Source: Ferroplasma acidarmanus Fer1
GTDB taxonomy: Archaea; Thermoplasmatota; Thermoplasmata; Thermoplasmatales; Thermoplasmataceae
DNA: 64,000 bases
Direction: 5' to 3'
Assembly (NCBI RefSeq): GCF_000152265.2
Contig: NC_021592.1
Coordinates: forward strand, 806,001-870,000
Shown one piece after another: positions 39,319-48,503 of the stretch. The notes below the pieces were generated by a model that saw only the letters and a program-made list of their open reading frames with translations, searched no databases and was not told the origin of the DNA. Position 1 is the first letter of the stretch; the number at the start of each line of letters is the position of its first letter. Position numbers and translations under genes: made by a program.

Positions 39319-40518
39319 ATGCCTGATCCTATAGCCTTGAAAAAGAAGGGGGCAGGATTGCCAGTACAGCATCCGCCACGCATAGTATACATTGGAATAT
39401 TGCTTTCCGCACTTTCGCTTGCGGCCGGGTTTTTAACTGGCATTGCTGCACTGGCGGTAAATAATGGTTATCCATCGATTATACCGCTGGCAAATGGAAT
39501 TACTTTCCATCCTGATTTGATGGTATTTGGAGCAGTGGGCGGGCTGCTGATTTCAGAAAAACTTGAACTTATGGAAAAGTTTCCACTCATAAGAAACATT
39601 CCAATTTCCAGGCCAATCGTAGCTTTTCTTTTCGGCGGGGTTTTTATATTGTCCTTAGGAATTTTATCCAGTTATGAAATAGCAAGATATGCAGGGCTTC
39701 TGCTGGTGGTTGCAGCATCTCTCCTCTTTTTGCTGTTTATGTCAAGCAATGCAAATCATGGCGATAAACGGATAAAGCTGGTGTTCGCTGCAGCTATTGC
39801 TTCCATGTTTCTGGCTGCCATAGGAAACATGAACTCCCTGCTATACAGTAATATGAAGCTTACATTTCTTGCCCTGCTCTTCCCTATCCTTTATATTCTC
39901 GCAGAGAGGATGGAACTTGGATTTGTACGTGGAATGGGTGCCCGTATAATGGCACTCCAGGCTTACATAGCTTGGTTTGCAGTCGGCATGGCATTTGTAT
40001 CTGTTGAGGTTCCGGACAAATTTATCAGCCGCTTCGCCATGGTTCTTTCTATCATTCTTGTAGCTATACTAACCGGTATTTCTATCAAATTTGACCCTGC
40101 TTTCAGGAAAATAAAGAGAAATGGCAGATTCCAGCATTTCATGCGTGCCGGGATACAGATTTCATTTTTCTGGCTTGCACTTGGCCTCATCCTTTTCATG
40201 TTGCAGGCAATCATCGGGCATGGTTATCTTGACCCTGCCACACATTCCATAGCCATTGGCTTCATCGGAAGCTTTATTGTGGCACACAGCCCGGTAATAT
40301 TTCCGCTAACATTCAAGAAAAAAGCAATTCAGGAAAATGTTACATTCCTCCCCCTGATTATGATAACCATTGCAAATGTATCACGGGTTTTTGGCGATTT
40401 AGCTATACCCTACACTTCATTGGGTGAAACATTTTCCTATGTCTCTGGCTACCTGCTCCTGTTTGCAATTCTTTTATTTGTTTATAATATCAAAAAAATT
40501 ATGGTTAGCCCTGACTGA
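39319..40518 (+). CDS. NnrS/heme-copper-like multi-helix membrane protein
   Basis: This 399-residue protein has about twelve membrane helices and no signal peptide. Conserved-looking histidines lie in the second helix region (ITFHPDLMVFG) and in the tenth (DPATHSIAIGF and VAHSPVIFP), then NVSRVFGDL. The arrangement recalls NnrS, a heme and copper membrane protein of nitric oxide response, and more loosely heme-copper oxidase subunit I. I cannot decide between them without alignment. It starts a same-strand group with the DUF2249-cupin gene and a four-helix membrane protein. Confidence 0.5.
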   Translation: MPDPIALKKKGAGLPVQHPPRIVYIGILLSALSLAAGFLTGIAALAVNNGYPSIIPLANGITFHPDLMVFGAVGGLLISEKLELMEKFPLIRNIPISRPIVAFLFGGVFILSLGILSSYEIARYAGLLLVVAASLLFLLFMSSNANHGDKRIKLVFAAAIASMFLAAIGNMNSLLYSNMKLTFLALLFPILYILAERMELGFVRGMGARIMALQAYIAWFAVGMAFVSVEVPDKFISRFAMVLSIILVAILTGISIKFDPAFRKIKRNGRFQHFMRAGIQISFFWLALGLILFMLQAIIGHGYLDPATHSIAIGFIGSFIVAHSPVIFPLTFKKKAIQENVTFLPLIMITIANVSRVFGDLAIPYTSLGETFSYVSGYLLLFAILLFVYNIKKIMVSPD

Positions 40519-40620
40519 GCCGGGATGCGCGCAGTGTGCATAAACCATAATAATTTATTTCTGAATTTCACCCTAAAAATACAGGGATTTTGTTATTATG
40601 GCATCATTTAATTGGGGAAT

Positions 40621-41253
40621 ATGGGAAATATAAAAAATAATTACATAGAAATTGATATCAGGAATATAGCTCCAGGTGAGAGGCGTGGCAAAATTTTTGA
40701 ACGGTTCCTTGCACTAGGGCAGGGGCAGGAACTGCATGTTATTGCAGACCATGATCCGGTACACCTTCTGGGAAGCATGAAAAGCCATAAATTGCCTGTA
40801 GATGTGGCAGCTTACAGGACATTAACAGATAAAGATGGTACATTCACAGGAATTTTTAAAAAACTTGAACATGAAAATGTCAATGAAAACTTTCTGGCAA
40901 CAGACATTGACCAGGAAAGAAACTATCTTCCAGATAGGTTTAATCCCGTTACCGTATACACAGGGGAGAATTACAGGGTTATTATAACCTATATTAAGGC
41001 AGGCCAGTTTATTCCTGTGCATTCTCCATCCACAGACCTCATATTCTCTGTATTTAAGGGAAACGGGAGCATGGTTGCTGGAGACAGGGAAATAAACATA
41101 CACCCCGGCAGCATTGTAATAGTACATGCCGGAGAAAAGCGCGGGGTCTTCGCAAACACCGATATGGAAGCTTTTCATGTAGTCTCTCCAGTACCGGATG
41201 AAAAGGACCATCTCGAGGTAAAAGAAAAACTGGAATCGAAGAAATATATTTGA
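40621..41253 (+). CDS. DUF2249-cupin fusion protein
   Basis: This 210-residue protein has an N-terminal DUF2249 domain (about 5-75; the hallmark ADHDPVHLLGSM) and a C-terminal cupin (about 110-195; FIPVHSPSTDLIFSVFKGNG then HPGSIVIVHAGEKRG). DUF2249 domains are often linked to nitric oxide or heme-copper enzyme genes. The cupin probably binds a metal through the second-motif His. A TTG at 40612 is also in frame, but the ATG at 40621 is more likely. It lies about 100 bases after the NnrS-like gene and 29 bases before the next membrane gene. Confidence 0.7.
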   Translation: MGNIKNNYIEIDIRNIAPGERRGKIFERFLALGQGQELHVIADHDPVHLLGSMKSHKLPVDVAAYRTLTDKDGTFTGIFKKLEHENVNENFLATDIDQERNYLPDRFNPVTVYTGENYRVIITYIKAGQFIPVHSPSTDLIFSVFKGNGSMVAGDREINIHPGSIVIVHAGEKRGVFANTDMEAFHVVSPVPDEKDHLEVKEKLESKKYI

Positions 41254-41282
41254 ACATGTTCAGGTTAATGAGGTAATTAATT

Positions 41283-41759
41283 ATGAAATCAAGTGTGGAA
41301 AAGAGAATGCAGGAGAGAATAGACGTGAAACTTGTGCTGAGATTTATTGCAACCAGTTTCGTCTATTTTCTAGCAGGATTGGTAATTTTTGCCGTGAATC
41401 TAATATTTTCGCTTAACATGCATCGTGATCCTATTTTCGTTATGTGGCTCTTTGGCGGTGTGGTGATGATAATATTTGGCCTTTCATACATGTTTTCATC
41501 CGGAATCGCAAAAAATAGTGCGATGGCCAACAATACTGTGCATATAGAGTATATACTGTTAAATATAGGTGTAGTGCTGTTTTTTCTAGGGTTCTCGCTT
41601 TTCCTTGGATTTTCAGGGGTAGGAAGCTATGGGATCGGAAAACCACTTGCCATAACAGGCCTTATGGCTATCATTGTCTCCATGCTGATCCATCTGATCA
41701 ACATATTTGTAATGATTTCCAGAGACCCGTATAAAAACAAAAAACATGGTTCTCCATGA
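41283..41759 (+). CDS. Four-helix membrane protein of the same group
   Basis: This 158-residue protein has four clear hydrophobic helices (about 20-42, 53-74, 88-108 and 119-143) and charged ends. A HRDP motif precedes the second helix. No family is recognised. Its distance of 29 bases from the DUF2249-cupin gene and its same orientation suggest co-transcription, and therefore a role with the NnrS-like protein. Confidence 0.6.
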   Translation: MKSSVEKRMQERIDVKLVLRFIATSFVYFLAGLVIFAVNLIFSLNMHRDPIFVMWLFGGVVMIIFGLSYMFSSGIAKNSAMANNTVHIEYILLNIGVVLFFLGFSLFLGFSGVGSYGIGKPLAITGLMAIIVSMLIHLINIFVMISRDPYKNKKHGSP

Positions 41760-41789
41760 TTAATTGTTACTGTGGATACCTGTAACCTG

Positions 41790-42422
41790 TTATCTCTCTT
41801 TTCCCTTAAAATAAGATGAGATAATATTCTTTTCAGCCCGCCTTAATATTTCAGCAAGTGTGACATAAGAGACATTGAGCCGGGTGGAAAGCCCTTCCAG
41901 GTTAATTTTTTTAGGATATTCAAAGAATCCAAGTTCAAATGCTGTTCTTACTACATACTCCTGCCTGGCTGTTATATCATTCTTTTTTGATAATGCCCTT
42001 TTTCTGAGAATTTCAAATTTAATGCCATCAGATTCCAGCCTGTCAGTAAAACCATTTATTGTTGCCTCGTCGGGGACGAGCAAATTCATTCTGATATTGC
42101 CTGAATCATTGCTATATGCGGCTGTAAGGAACAGATCCCAGTTCAATATTGTACTGCATATGCTGCATTCGTGTGCATCAACAATTGCAGTTGCATGGCT
42201 GGTATCAACTATGGCAAAGTTATTTCCAGCTGTTTTTGTCCTGCTTTCCATTTCATGTGAAAAATTTTCCATCTTCCCTTCAGGAAGAAATATTTCTAAA
42301 AGGTCCATTGCCCCATTCCTGCCCATGCGGATATCCCTGATTTTAATGCTGGCTGAATGTGTTTTAACAATATCCTTAATCCATTCCACTGGCTCCCTGA
42401 ATTCTATATCCAATTCTATCAA
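41790..42422 (-). CDS. HTH-10 regulator with Cys-rich sensor domain
   Basis: This 210-residue regulator has the C-terminal HTH-10 domain (about 150-205; VVRTAFELGFFEYPKKINLE then GLSTRLNVSYVTLAEILRR). The N-terminal part holds AHECSICSTIL, a His and two Cys closely spaced at about residue 86, which could bind heme, iron or NO. It converges on the DUF2249 group, whose expression it may control; that is inferred from position only. The second HTH-10 gene in the window is at 30325-30975. Confidence 0.82.
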   Translation of the reverse strand: MIELDIEFREPVEWIKDIVKTHSASIKIRDIRMGRNGAMDLLEIFLPEGKMENFSHEMESRTKTAGNNFAIVDTSHATAIVDAHECSICSTILNWDLFLTAAYSNDSGNIRMNLLVPDEATINGFTDRLESDGIKFEILRKRALSKKNDITARQEYVVRTAFELGFFEYPKKINLEGLSTRLNVSYVTLAEILRRAEKNIISSYFKGKER

Positions 42423-42472
42423 AACTGTCCCGCGATTAATTTCAAAATAGGTAATAAATTTATACTAAACTC

Positions 42473-43378
42473 CTAATCCTTTATAAAATTTTCAAATATT
42501 GTTTTATCTCCATTTATTTTAGTATCTATATTTGTGAATACATTTGAATTGTAAAGTGATTCTATATAATTTTTAAATTTAAGTTTGTCGGGTTCCCTTC
42601 CATAGAGTTCACCATACTCTTTCCGGAGGTCTTCACTGCTTATCTCCATCATATGCCCTGCGAGGCTGCACAGGGAATAATATGAATATGCTGTCCTGAG
42701 GTATGGCTTCAATGATGAAATGCCTGATATATATAAAATCCTGTGTGACATGACGTATGAAAGCAGATTTTCTATGCCTTCGCTGGCTACTGCATCGAAT
42801 TCCGGGCCCGGTTCTATTATGCATGCACCGTATTTGTATTCGTAACTAAATATTGCAAGGTCTCCTACTTCATTGAAATATTTCAGGCGTTTCGCATCAC
42901 TTTTTTTATCAGATACCAGTATCAGCCTTTTCTTTTCCACCAGTTCCCGGAGTATTTCCATGACAGGCGTAAGCGACATCTGTACTTCCCCGATTCTTGA
43001 AAGATTGGACGCTATAGATTCAAGCAATTTAGCCTCTCCTGCTGCTGTCAGGGATGATTTAACATCCTCAAGTAGTTTAATCGCAGTCTTTCTGTCCGGG
43101 CCGGTAAAATTTGCCCTGCCATTAACCTGTTCTGCAGAGATATAAAATATGTGGCTGAATTTTCTAATTAATAATGTGTTTCCAAGTATTTTTTGCTGGA
43201 AAACATCAATATAAGCATGCAATTTTTCTATATTTTCAATGGAATCCGGGTCCACAGCAACTGAACTCCCGTAGATTTCTGACACAAATGTATTCATGAG
43301 CGAAATTAAAGTTTCAATATTGTCATTTCCCTGTTCGTATTTTTTTGTTATATAGTTTTTTATTTCAAGCATTAACAC
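42473..43378 (-). CDS. Hypothetical protein, unknown family (301 aa)
   Basis: I do not recognise this protein. It is soluble, with helical N-terminal 200 residues, then a mixed alpha/beta segment (residues about 165-235, RLILVSDKKSDAKRL then IFSYEYKYGACIIEP). No signal peptide or membrane helix is seen. It is co-directional with the gene upstream at 43381-44025, only 2 bases away, so the pair probably works together. A Thermoplasmatales-specific protein is likely. Confidence 0.6.
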   Translation of the reverse strand: MLMLEIKNYITKKYEQGNDNIETLISLMNTFVSEIYGSSVAVDPDSIENIEKLHAYIDVFQQKILGNTLLIRKFSHIFYISAEQVNGRANFTGPDRKTAIKLLEDVKSSLTAAGEAKLLESIASNLSRIGEVQMSLTPVMEILRELVEKKRLILVSDKKSDAKRLKYFNEVGDLAIFSYEYKYGACIIEPGPEFDAVASEGIENLLSYVMSHRILYISGISSLKPYLRTAYSYYSLCSLAGHMMEISSEDLRKEYGELYGREPDKLKFKNYIESLYNSNVFTNIDTKINGDKTIFENFIKD

Positions 43379-43380
43379 AC

Positions 43381-44025
43381 CTAATACTCGTTCAATGAAC
43401 GCAATTCCTCTCCATTCCTTGCAAGCACATTCGCATACACTATCTTTATCCTGCTTCCCAATTTTTCACAGTATCCTGTAAATTCATCTATTTCCATAGC
43501 CTTTACTTTATCTCCAGTGCGTTTGTAAAAATCATTAATGCCAGTTTTTAATTCCACACCCTCAAAGCCAGGAATTAATAGTATTTTATCCCGGTAAATA
43601 AAGGCAGTAAAATAATACATGATATTTTCCGGAAGGTTATTATTGATAACCTCATATTTAACCAGTGGGCCTATAAATTTATATGGAAATCCCATAACAA
43701 CCGGCCTTCCCTTCTCCATATAATTTATCGCTTTGCCAATGTCATTGTCCTCACTAAGAGAAAAATAAAACTCTTTTATTTTCATTTTCCGCAAATTCCT
43801 ATTTAATATTGCAGATATGCCTGAAAGGGTTGTATTATCTGCCAGAAATCCAAAATATTCATTAAAAGATAATATGCTATTTATGTTGTTTATTCTCATA
43901 ATGTAGTTATTCGCATGTGTATATTTGTATATTTGAGTGTGCATAGTTATCCATAGGCTGGCTGCGAATGAAGCCTGGGGGTCCTTATTGCTTTTAAACC
44001 ATATTACTGGAAGTTCGTCTGGCAT
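43381..44025 (-). CDS. Hypothetical protein, possible papain-like fold (214 aa)
   Basis: This 214-residue protein is not clearly assignable. The order of a QASFAASLWIT helix near residue 17, GRPVVMGFPYK near 106, and YYFTAFIYRDKILLIPGF near 142 loosely recalls C39-type papain-like domains, but the Cys and His of that active site would be Ser and Tyr here, so any such protein would be inactive. It lies 2 bases upstream of the other unknown gene. No signal peptide or membrane segment is seen. Confidence 0.5.
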   Translation of the reverse strand: MPDELPVIWFKSNKDPQASFAASLWITMHTQIYKYTHANNYIMRINNINSILSFNEYFGFLADNTTLSGISAILNRNLRKMKIKEFYFSLSEDNDIGKAINYMEKGRPVVMGFPYKFIGPLVKYEVINNNLPENIMYYFTAFIYRDKILLIPGFEGVELKTGINDFYKRTGDKVKAMEIDEFTGYCEKLGSRIKIVYANVLARNGEELRSLNEY

Positions 44026-44095
44026 ATTTATATTAATATTGTTTTTGAATATTTAAAATGTTTCATAAAATTAAGGCAAATCCCGATAGGAAAAA

Positions 44096-44602
44096 TCAGT
44101 TTTTCAATATTTTCATTTTTACTATTTCCATTGCATCGTGATATGTTTTTGTTGTTTTCCAGATATTTATAAAAACTATATCGCCTATATTCTTCCTTAT
44201 TGCCTCCATATGCAGATCCCTGTCATCAACATATACAACCCTCTGCACCGGAATTTCAACACCCTCTTTCTTCAGCAGGCTTATAAGCTTGAGCAACCGC
44301 TGGTCCTTGTCCGGGGTCTGGTCTGTGGAGTTATAGTCGAAAAGGTTGCATATGCCAAATGTTTCAAGTGCTTCCTGGGCATAATCCTTTCTGTTCCAGC
44401 TCAATGTTGTCGTTATAGCACCATTCTCACGTGCCCATCTTATAAAATCCAGTGCTTCCGGAAACAACGTTACTGTAACATTATCCTGATTTACTATGCT
44501 ATTCGAGTCCAGGCGTGTATAAGGCGGGTTAACTCCTGAGATATTTAAATGATCCCATACTGTGCCATCCAGATCCATAGCCAGAATCCATGGTCTAATC
44601 AT
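44096..44602 (-). CDS. MDP-1-like HAD phosphatase
   Basis: This 168-residue protein has the HAD phosphatase motif AMDLDGTVWDHLN (residues 8-20) with the two catalytic Asps, the second motif TTTLSWNRKDYAQEAL (about 80), and a late YVDDRDLHMEAIRKN (about 125). The size and motifs match MDP-1, a magnesium-dependent phosphatase linked to damaged sugar-protein repair. The true substrate is unknown. It stands in its own transcription unit behind a 287-base AT-rich stretch. Confidence 0.8.
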   Translation of the reverse strand: MIRPWILAMDLDGTVWDHLNISGVNPPYTRLDSNSIVNQDNVTVTLFPEALDFIRWARENGAITTTLSWNRKDYAQEALETFGICNLFDYNSTDQTPDKDQRLLKLISLLKKEGVEIPVQRVVYVDDRDLHMEAIRKNIGDIVFINIWKTTKTYHDAMEIVKMKILKN

Positions 44603-44889
44603 CCATTAGGTATTGCAATAATTAAATAAATATATCGTAAAAAATATTGAAAATATGCGATAAATTTTAAGGGAAAATTGAAATTATATGTGATAGATAT
44701 AACCCGGGTTAGTGGATTATCGGAAAATATCTAAATTCAGGTTATGCCATGCCTTTATGATACCCCATGCATTCTGAAGTTTTATTAAATATTAAAATTG
44801 ATAATCAGGGAACTAAAAACTACCGCAAAATTGAAAATAAAAACCCATAAAAACCGCAATTTAGATATAATAAAAGCGAATGTTTTGTT

Positions 44890-45525
44890 ATGATAGAAAA
44901 TATAGATGTATCAGAAGTTAAAAGTGATACTGAATTTAAAGAAGCTATAGAAATATATGAAGAAGCTTTTCCTGAGGGGGAGAAAAGGCCGGTGGAAGAT
45001 ATTAAGCGGAATATTGAAGAAAATAATGAAAAAATGTTTATCGCCAGGCATAATGGAGATCCTGTATTATTTTCAATGATCTGGCCTGTAGAGGATACAG
45101 ATTTTTTATTTCTGGATTACATAGCTGTTGGTAAAAATTACAGGGGGCAGGGCGTAGGTTCCATTTTTCTACAGAAAATATTCGATATAAGTGAAAACGT
45201 AAATTATAACCATATGATATTTGAAGTTGAAAATCCTGAAGAAGGCGACAATAAAAAACAGAGAAGTGAAAGGATTAAATTTTACAGGAGGGCTGGCGCA
45301 AAAACTATGACAGGATTCAAATACTTTTTGCCTCCAAGGAACGGCAGTAAATCCCAGGAAATGAAATTGATGATGATTTCAAGGAAAAATATAGGGAAGG
45401 TGAATGGAAAAAGGATTCAATCCACACTTTCACAAATTTATACACACATATACAACAGGAGCAGCAACGATAAAACCCTTAACGGGATACTGGATGATAT
45501 ACCTGAAAATATCACCCTTGAATAA
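44890..45525 (+). CDS. GNAT-family acetyltransferase
   Basis: This 211-residue protein has a GNAT domain in the first 150 residues. The acetyl-CoA motif is VGKNYRGQGVGSIFLQKI, with the following alpha-helix and the MIFEVENPEEG strand. The C-terminal 50 residues are Lys/Ser-rich and not family-typical. The substrate is unknown. It converges on tgtA with no space between stop codons. The 287-base region upstream has no gene. Confidence 0.75.
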   Translation: MIENIDVSEVKSDTEFKEAIEIYEEAFPEGEKRPVEDIKRNIEENNEKMFIARHNGDPVLFSMIWPVEDTDFLFLDYIAVGKNYRGQGVGSIFLQKIFDISENVNYNHMIFEVENPEEGDNKKQRSERIKFYRRAGAKTMTGFKYFLPPRNGSKSQEMKLMMISRKNIGKVNGKRIQSTLSQIYTHIYNRSSNDKTLNGILDDIPENITLE

Positions 45526-47403
45526 TCATAGCTTATTAATGCCTTCGTGAACTTTTACCGCTATGCCATTCCTGTAAAATCCCATCTCTTTGCCAGACAC
45601 AGTTGCATGCCCTACTGCATAAAGATCGCCTGAAGCGCTGGTTACCATTACATCATTCCCGGCTATTATTTCCCTGTCGCAATCTTCTACAAATTTGAAA
45701 AATACGTTATATCCCTGTGAATTGAATTCCCCGCTGTCATCTGTGACTATTACACGGGATGCAGGAAAATCCAGCATATCATTCAATAATTTGCCACCAT
45801 AAATTGAGAGCGTTAAAAATCCATCGTTTCTCATTGTTGCTATTATTTTTTCACCGCGTTTTATATTCCTTATATGGCCTGTAGCCTTTGATTTTATTAT
45901 TTTATCTGAATTTACAAAAAGATTTTTCCGGGCTTTGAACTGTAAATGGAAAACCTCATTTATTTTTGAATGACTGTAATTTCTGATTTTTTCGCTGCCG
46001 GTTATTGAAGGGTCATAAAATGAGATATCATTGTTTATGGATTTCAGCCATGCTATATAGTCATCACGGTAAATTTTATCCAGTACCCCTGACGGCACCA
46101 TCTGGCTAACCGGATATGTGTTTTCCAGCTCCATGGGTATAAAAATATCATTCCATTCTATGAGAAAGTTATAGTCTGTGGTTTCATATGACCTAAGTAT
46201 ATCATCAGAAACAGGGAATCCATGCCTCCACTGGCGGTAACTTACAAGAACTGTTTTTTTACCGTTGCTTATATAGTCCTCTGTGAATTTTACAAGGCGT
46301 TTTATGAACGTATTTTTATATGTAGAAGAGTTGAAAAAATATAAGGGGGATTTAAGGGAAATATTCCAGAACGGCTCTAAATTGTGATCAAGCATTTCCA
46401 GATAAGCCCTGTAAAGTGCAGGGTGCGCCATAGATTTTTCTTCCACATACTGGTAAAGGGTGTTTTCATATATCCTTTCCTTTATTTCTGTTATTTCGTT
46501 GAAAATAGCTTTAAGATTATGGAGCGATAACAACTTTAGCCGGGTTTTTTCATCGGCTTTGATCAATTCGACAGGAGAATATTTATTAAAAAGCGGGCTC
46601 CATTCAGGGAAGTCACGTATTTCCTTCAGGTTCCTTGTACCTTCTGTATAAAGCACCCTGTTGTCCTTTGCATATTTAATATAGGAAGCTGAATCGAAAA
46701 TATCAACGCCCAGCAGAACAGAAAATGCAAAAAACATGGGATGCCCCCCGCCAAATAGATGCACGGGTTTTGAAAAGTCTGAATTTAGCTTTGAATTTAT
46801 TATTATATTTACAAGGTCGCTATATCTGTAAGATTCAAGGAGTGGAACAACTCCGCCAATAGGTAGGTAAGAGGCTTCTGACATGAGTCTGGCTGATTCC
46901 CTCCTCAGGTCAGGGTATATTGAACCCTGTATTGGCCCGGCAATTATGGAATCCGGTGTGTTTACCTCCTGTAGCCTTCTGGATGTTTCGTATACTGCTG
47001 CCTTTGCCTGTTCATAGCTATCCTGGGGCTTGGTAAATATATCAAGTATGGTTATTATATCGCTTCCAATATCCTTCTGGAACTGCACAATTTCTTTGTT
47101 GCCATATTCTATATCACCGTATACATAACTCTGAAACGTGCCTGAATCTGTCATAATCGGGCCATCAAAATTTATTAGCCTGTGCACTCCGTGTTTAAGC
47201 GCATCCTGTTCAAGTGATGCTGTTCTTTTAATAATGTAACTATTTGTAATAACTGCCTGGACTCCAATAGATTTTAATTCTTCTTTGGTCAGGAAATTTA
47301 GATTTGGATTTATTACGGGCATTACGGTTGGAGTTTCTATATCTCCATGAGGAGTTGAAAATTTACCTATTCGCGCAAGCCCTTCCCTGAAAAACATCTG
47401 CAT
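45526..47403 (-). CDS. tgtA: Archaeosine tRNA-guanine transglycosylase, zinc site lost
   Basis: TgtA exchanges the guanine at tRNA position 15 for preQ0. The 625-residue protein has the catalytic TIM barrel (1-350, with MTDSGTFQSYVYGD and the nucleophile region GVDIFDSASY near 235), the C1/C2 domains and a C-terminal PUA domain (about 545-625). In P. horikoshii TGT the zinc is held by Cys279, Cys281, Cys284 and His307. Here the matching stretch reads DFPEWSPLFNKYSP with no Cys, though the His (LLSLHNLKAIF) remains; the only Cys in the protein is in the PUA region. It is convergent with the GNAT gene. Confidence 0.85.
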   Translation of the reverse strand: MQMFFREGLARIGKFSTPHGDIETPTVMPVINPNLNFLTKEELKSIGVQAVITNSYIIKRTASLEQDALKHGVHRLINFDGPIMTDSGTFQSYVYGDIEYGNKEIVQFQKDIGSDIITILDIFTKPQDSYEQAKAAVYETSRRLQEVNTPDSIIAGPIQGSIYPDLRRESARLMSEASYLPIGGVVPLLESYRYSDLVNIIINSKLNSDFSKPVHLFGGGHPMFFAFSVLLGVDIFDSASYIKYAKDNRVLYTEGTRNLKEIRDFPEWSPLFNKYSPVELIKADEKTRLKLLSLHNLKAIFNEITEIKERIYENTLYQYVEEKSMAHPALYRAYLEMLDHNLEPFWNISLKSPLYFFNSSTYKNTFIKRLVKFTEDYISNGKKTVLVSYRQWRHGFPVSDDILRSYETTDYNFLIEWNDIFIPMELENTYPVSQMVPSGVLDKIYRDDYIAWLKSINNDISFYDPSITGSEKIRNYSHSKINEVFHLQFKARKNLFVNSDKIIKSKATGHIRNIKRGEKIIATMRNDGFLTLSIYGGKLLNDMLDFPASRVIVTDDSGEFNSQGYNVFFKFVEDCDREIIAGNDVMVTSASGDLYAVGHATVSGKEMGFYRNGIAVKVHEGINKL

Positions 47404-47501
47404 TATGGCTAATTTTTACATGATATTTAACTATTGGTCGATATTTGCGTGGTACTATAATCACGGGAAAAATTATAATAAATATTAAACCATTAAAAAT
47501 A

Positions 47502-48503
47502 ATGAAAGCTTATGTTTTAAAAGAGCCAGGGGTGCTTGAATTAATCAATACAGAAGCCAGGAAGCCTGATACTGGCGAAGTTCAGATAAAGACCAGGGCA
47601 TGTGGCATATGTGGTACAGATTTTCATGCATACAATGGAAAACACCTTGCTGTCAAATATCCGGTGATCCCGGGGCATGAGTTTAGCGGGGTTATCACAT
47701 CAATAGGTGAAGGTGTAAAATCATTTATGCCCGGAGACAGGGTAGTTGTTGATCCAAATATAACATGCGGGCAATGTGAATACTGCAAAGGAGGGAAGGA
47801 AAATTTCTGTGAAAATATAAAAACTGTTGGCATAAACTATCCAGGAGGATATGGCGAGTATGTCACTGTTCCGGAAAAGGTAGTTTATAAAATTCCTGAT
47901 ACTATGAGTTTTGAAGCCGCAGCAATTGTTGAACCTGTAGCATGCATAATACACGCTTTTGATAATACACATGTCCCCCTTGGCGGGTCAGCTATAATTT
48001 CAGGCACTGGTTTTATTGGCCTTGCATTTTTACAGATATTGAAGGGCATGGGATATTATCCTGTATACACCATGGACACGAATCCTACCAGAAACTTGCT
48101 GGCTAAAAAATATGGTTCTGATAAAATATACACGGGCATAGATGATTTAATGGAAAGCGATATTATAGGAAAGGCAAACGTTGTTGTTGAAGCTACAGGG
48201 TCCAATAGCATACTTTCTAAAACAATTGATATGGCTTCGCCTTCCGGAAAGATCTTCGCATTTTCTGTGTATCCGCCCGGTGAAAAAATTGAAATTGAGT
48301 CAAATAAAATATATAGCAAGGAGATATCAATCTTCGGAGATTTCGTAAATCCGTATACAATGAGGAAAGCAATTAATATGATAAGCTCCGGGCTTATAGA
48401 TTATTCAGGGATGGAAGACCCTGTAATAAAAATTAACGATATTGGAAACCTCTTCCAATCCGGAAAGAGAAATTTTATAAAACCTTTGATATCCTATGAA
48501 TGA
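47502..48503 (+). CDS. Zinc-binding medium-chain alcohol dehydrogenase
   Basis: This 333-residue MDR-family enzyme oxidises an alcohol or polyol with NAD(P). The catalytic zinc ligands are Cys37, His59 and Glu60 (in CGICGTD and IPGHEF). The four structural cysteines lie in CGQCEYCKGGKENFC near 90. The Rossmann site follows at SGTGFIGLAFLQ. The ATG at 47502 is preferred because the upstream 19-residue extension is low in family similarity. It may be a threonine or sorbitol dehydrogenase; the substrate is not settled. It overlaps the marR gene by 10 bases at its end. Confidence 0.85.
   Translation: MKAYVLKEPGVLELINTEARKPDTGEVQIKTRACGICGTDFHAYNGKHLAVKYPVIPGHEFSGVITSIGEGVKSFMPGDRVVVDPNITCGQCEYCKGGKENFCENIKTVGINYPGGYGEYVTVPEKVVYKIPDTMSFEAAAIVEPVACIIHAFDNTHVPLGGSAIISGTGFIGLAFLQILKGMGYYPVYTMDTNPTRNLLAKKYGSDKIYTGIDDLMESDIIGKANVVVEATGSNSILSKTIDMASPSGKIFAFSVYPPGEKIEIESNKIYSKEISIFGDFVNPYTMRKAINMISSGLIDYSGMEDPVIKINDIGNLFQSGKRNFIKPLISYE

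Noticed and set aside
41875-42450. A 191-residue plus-strand frame over the HTH-10 regulator
   Set aside because: The minus-strand protein has a clear HTH-10 motif; the antisense frame is composition-driven.
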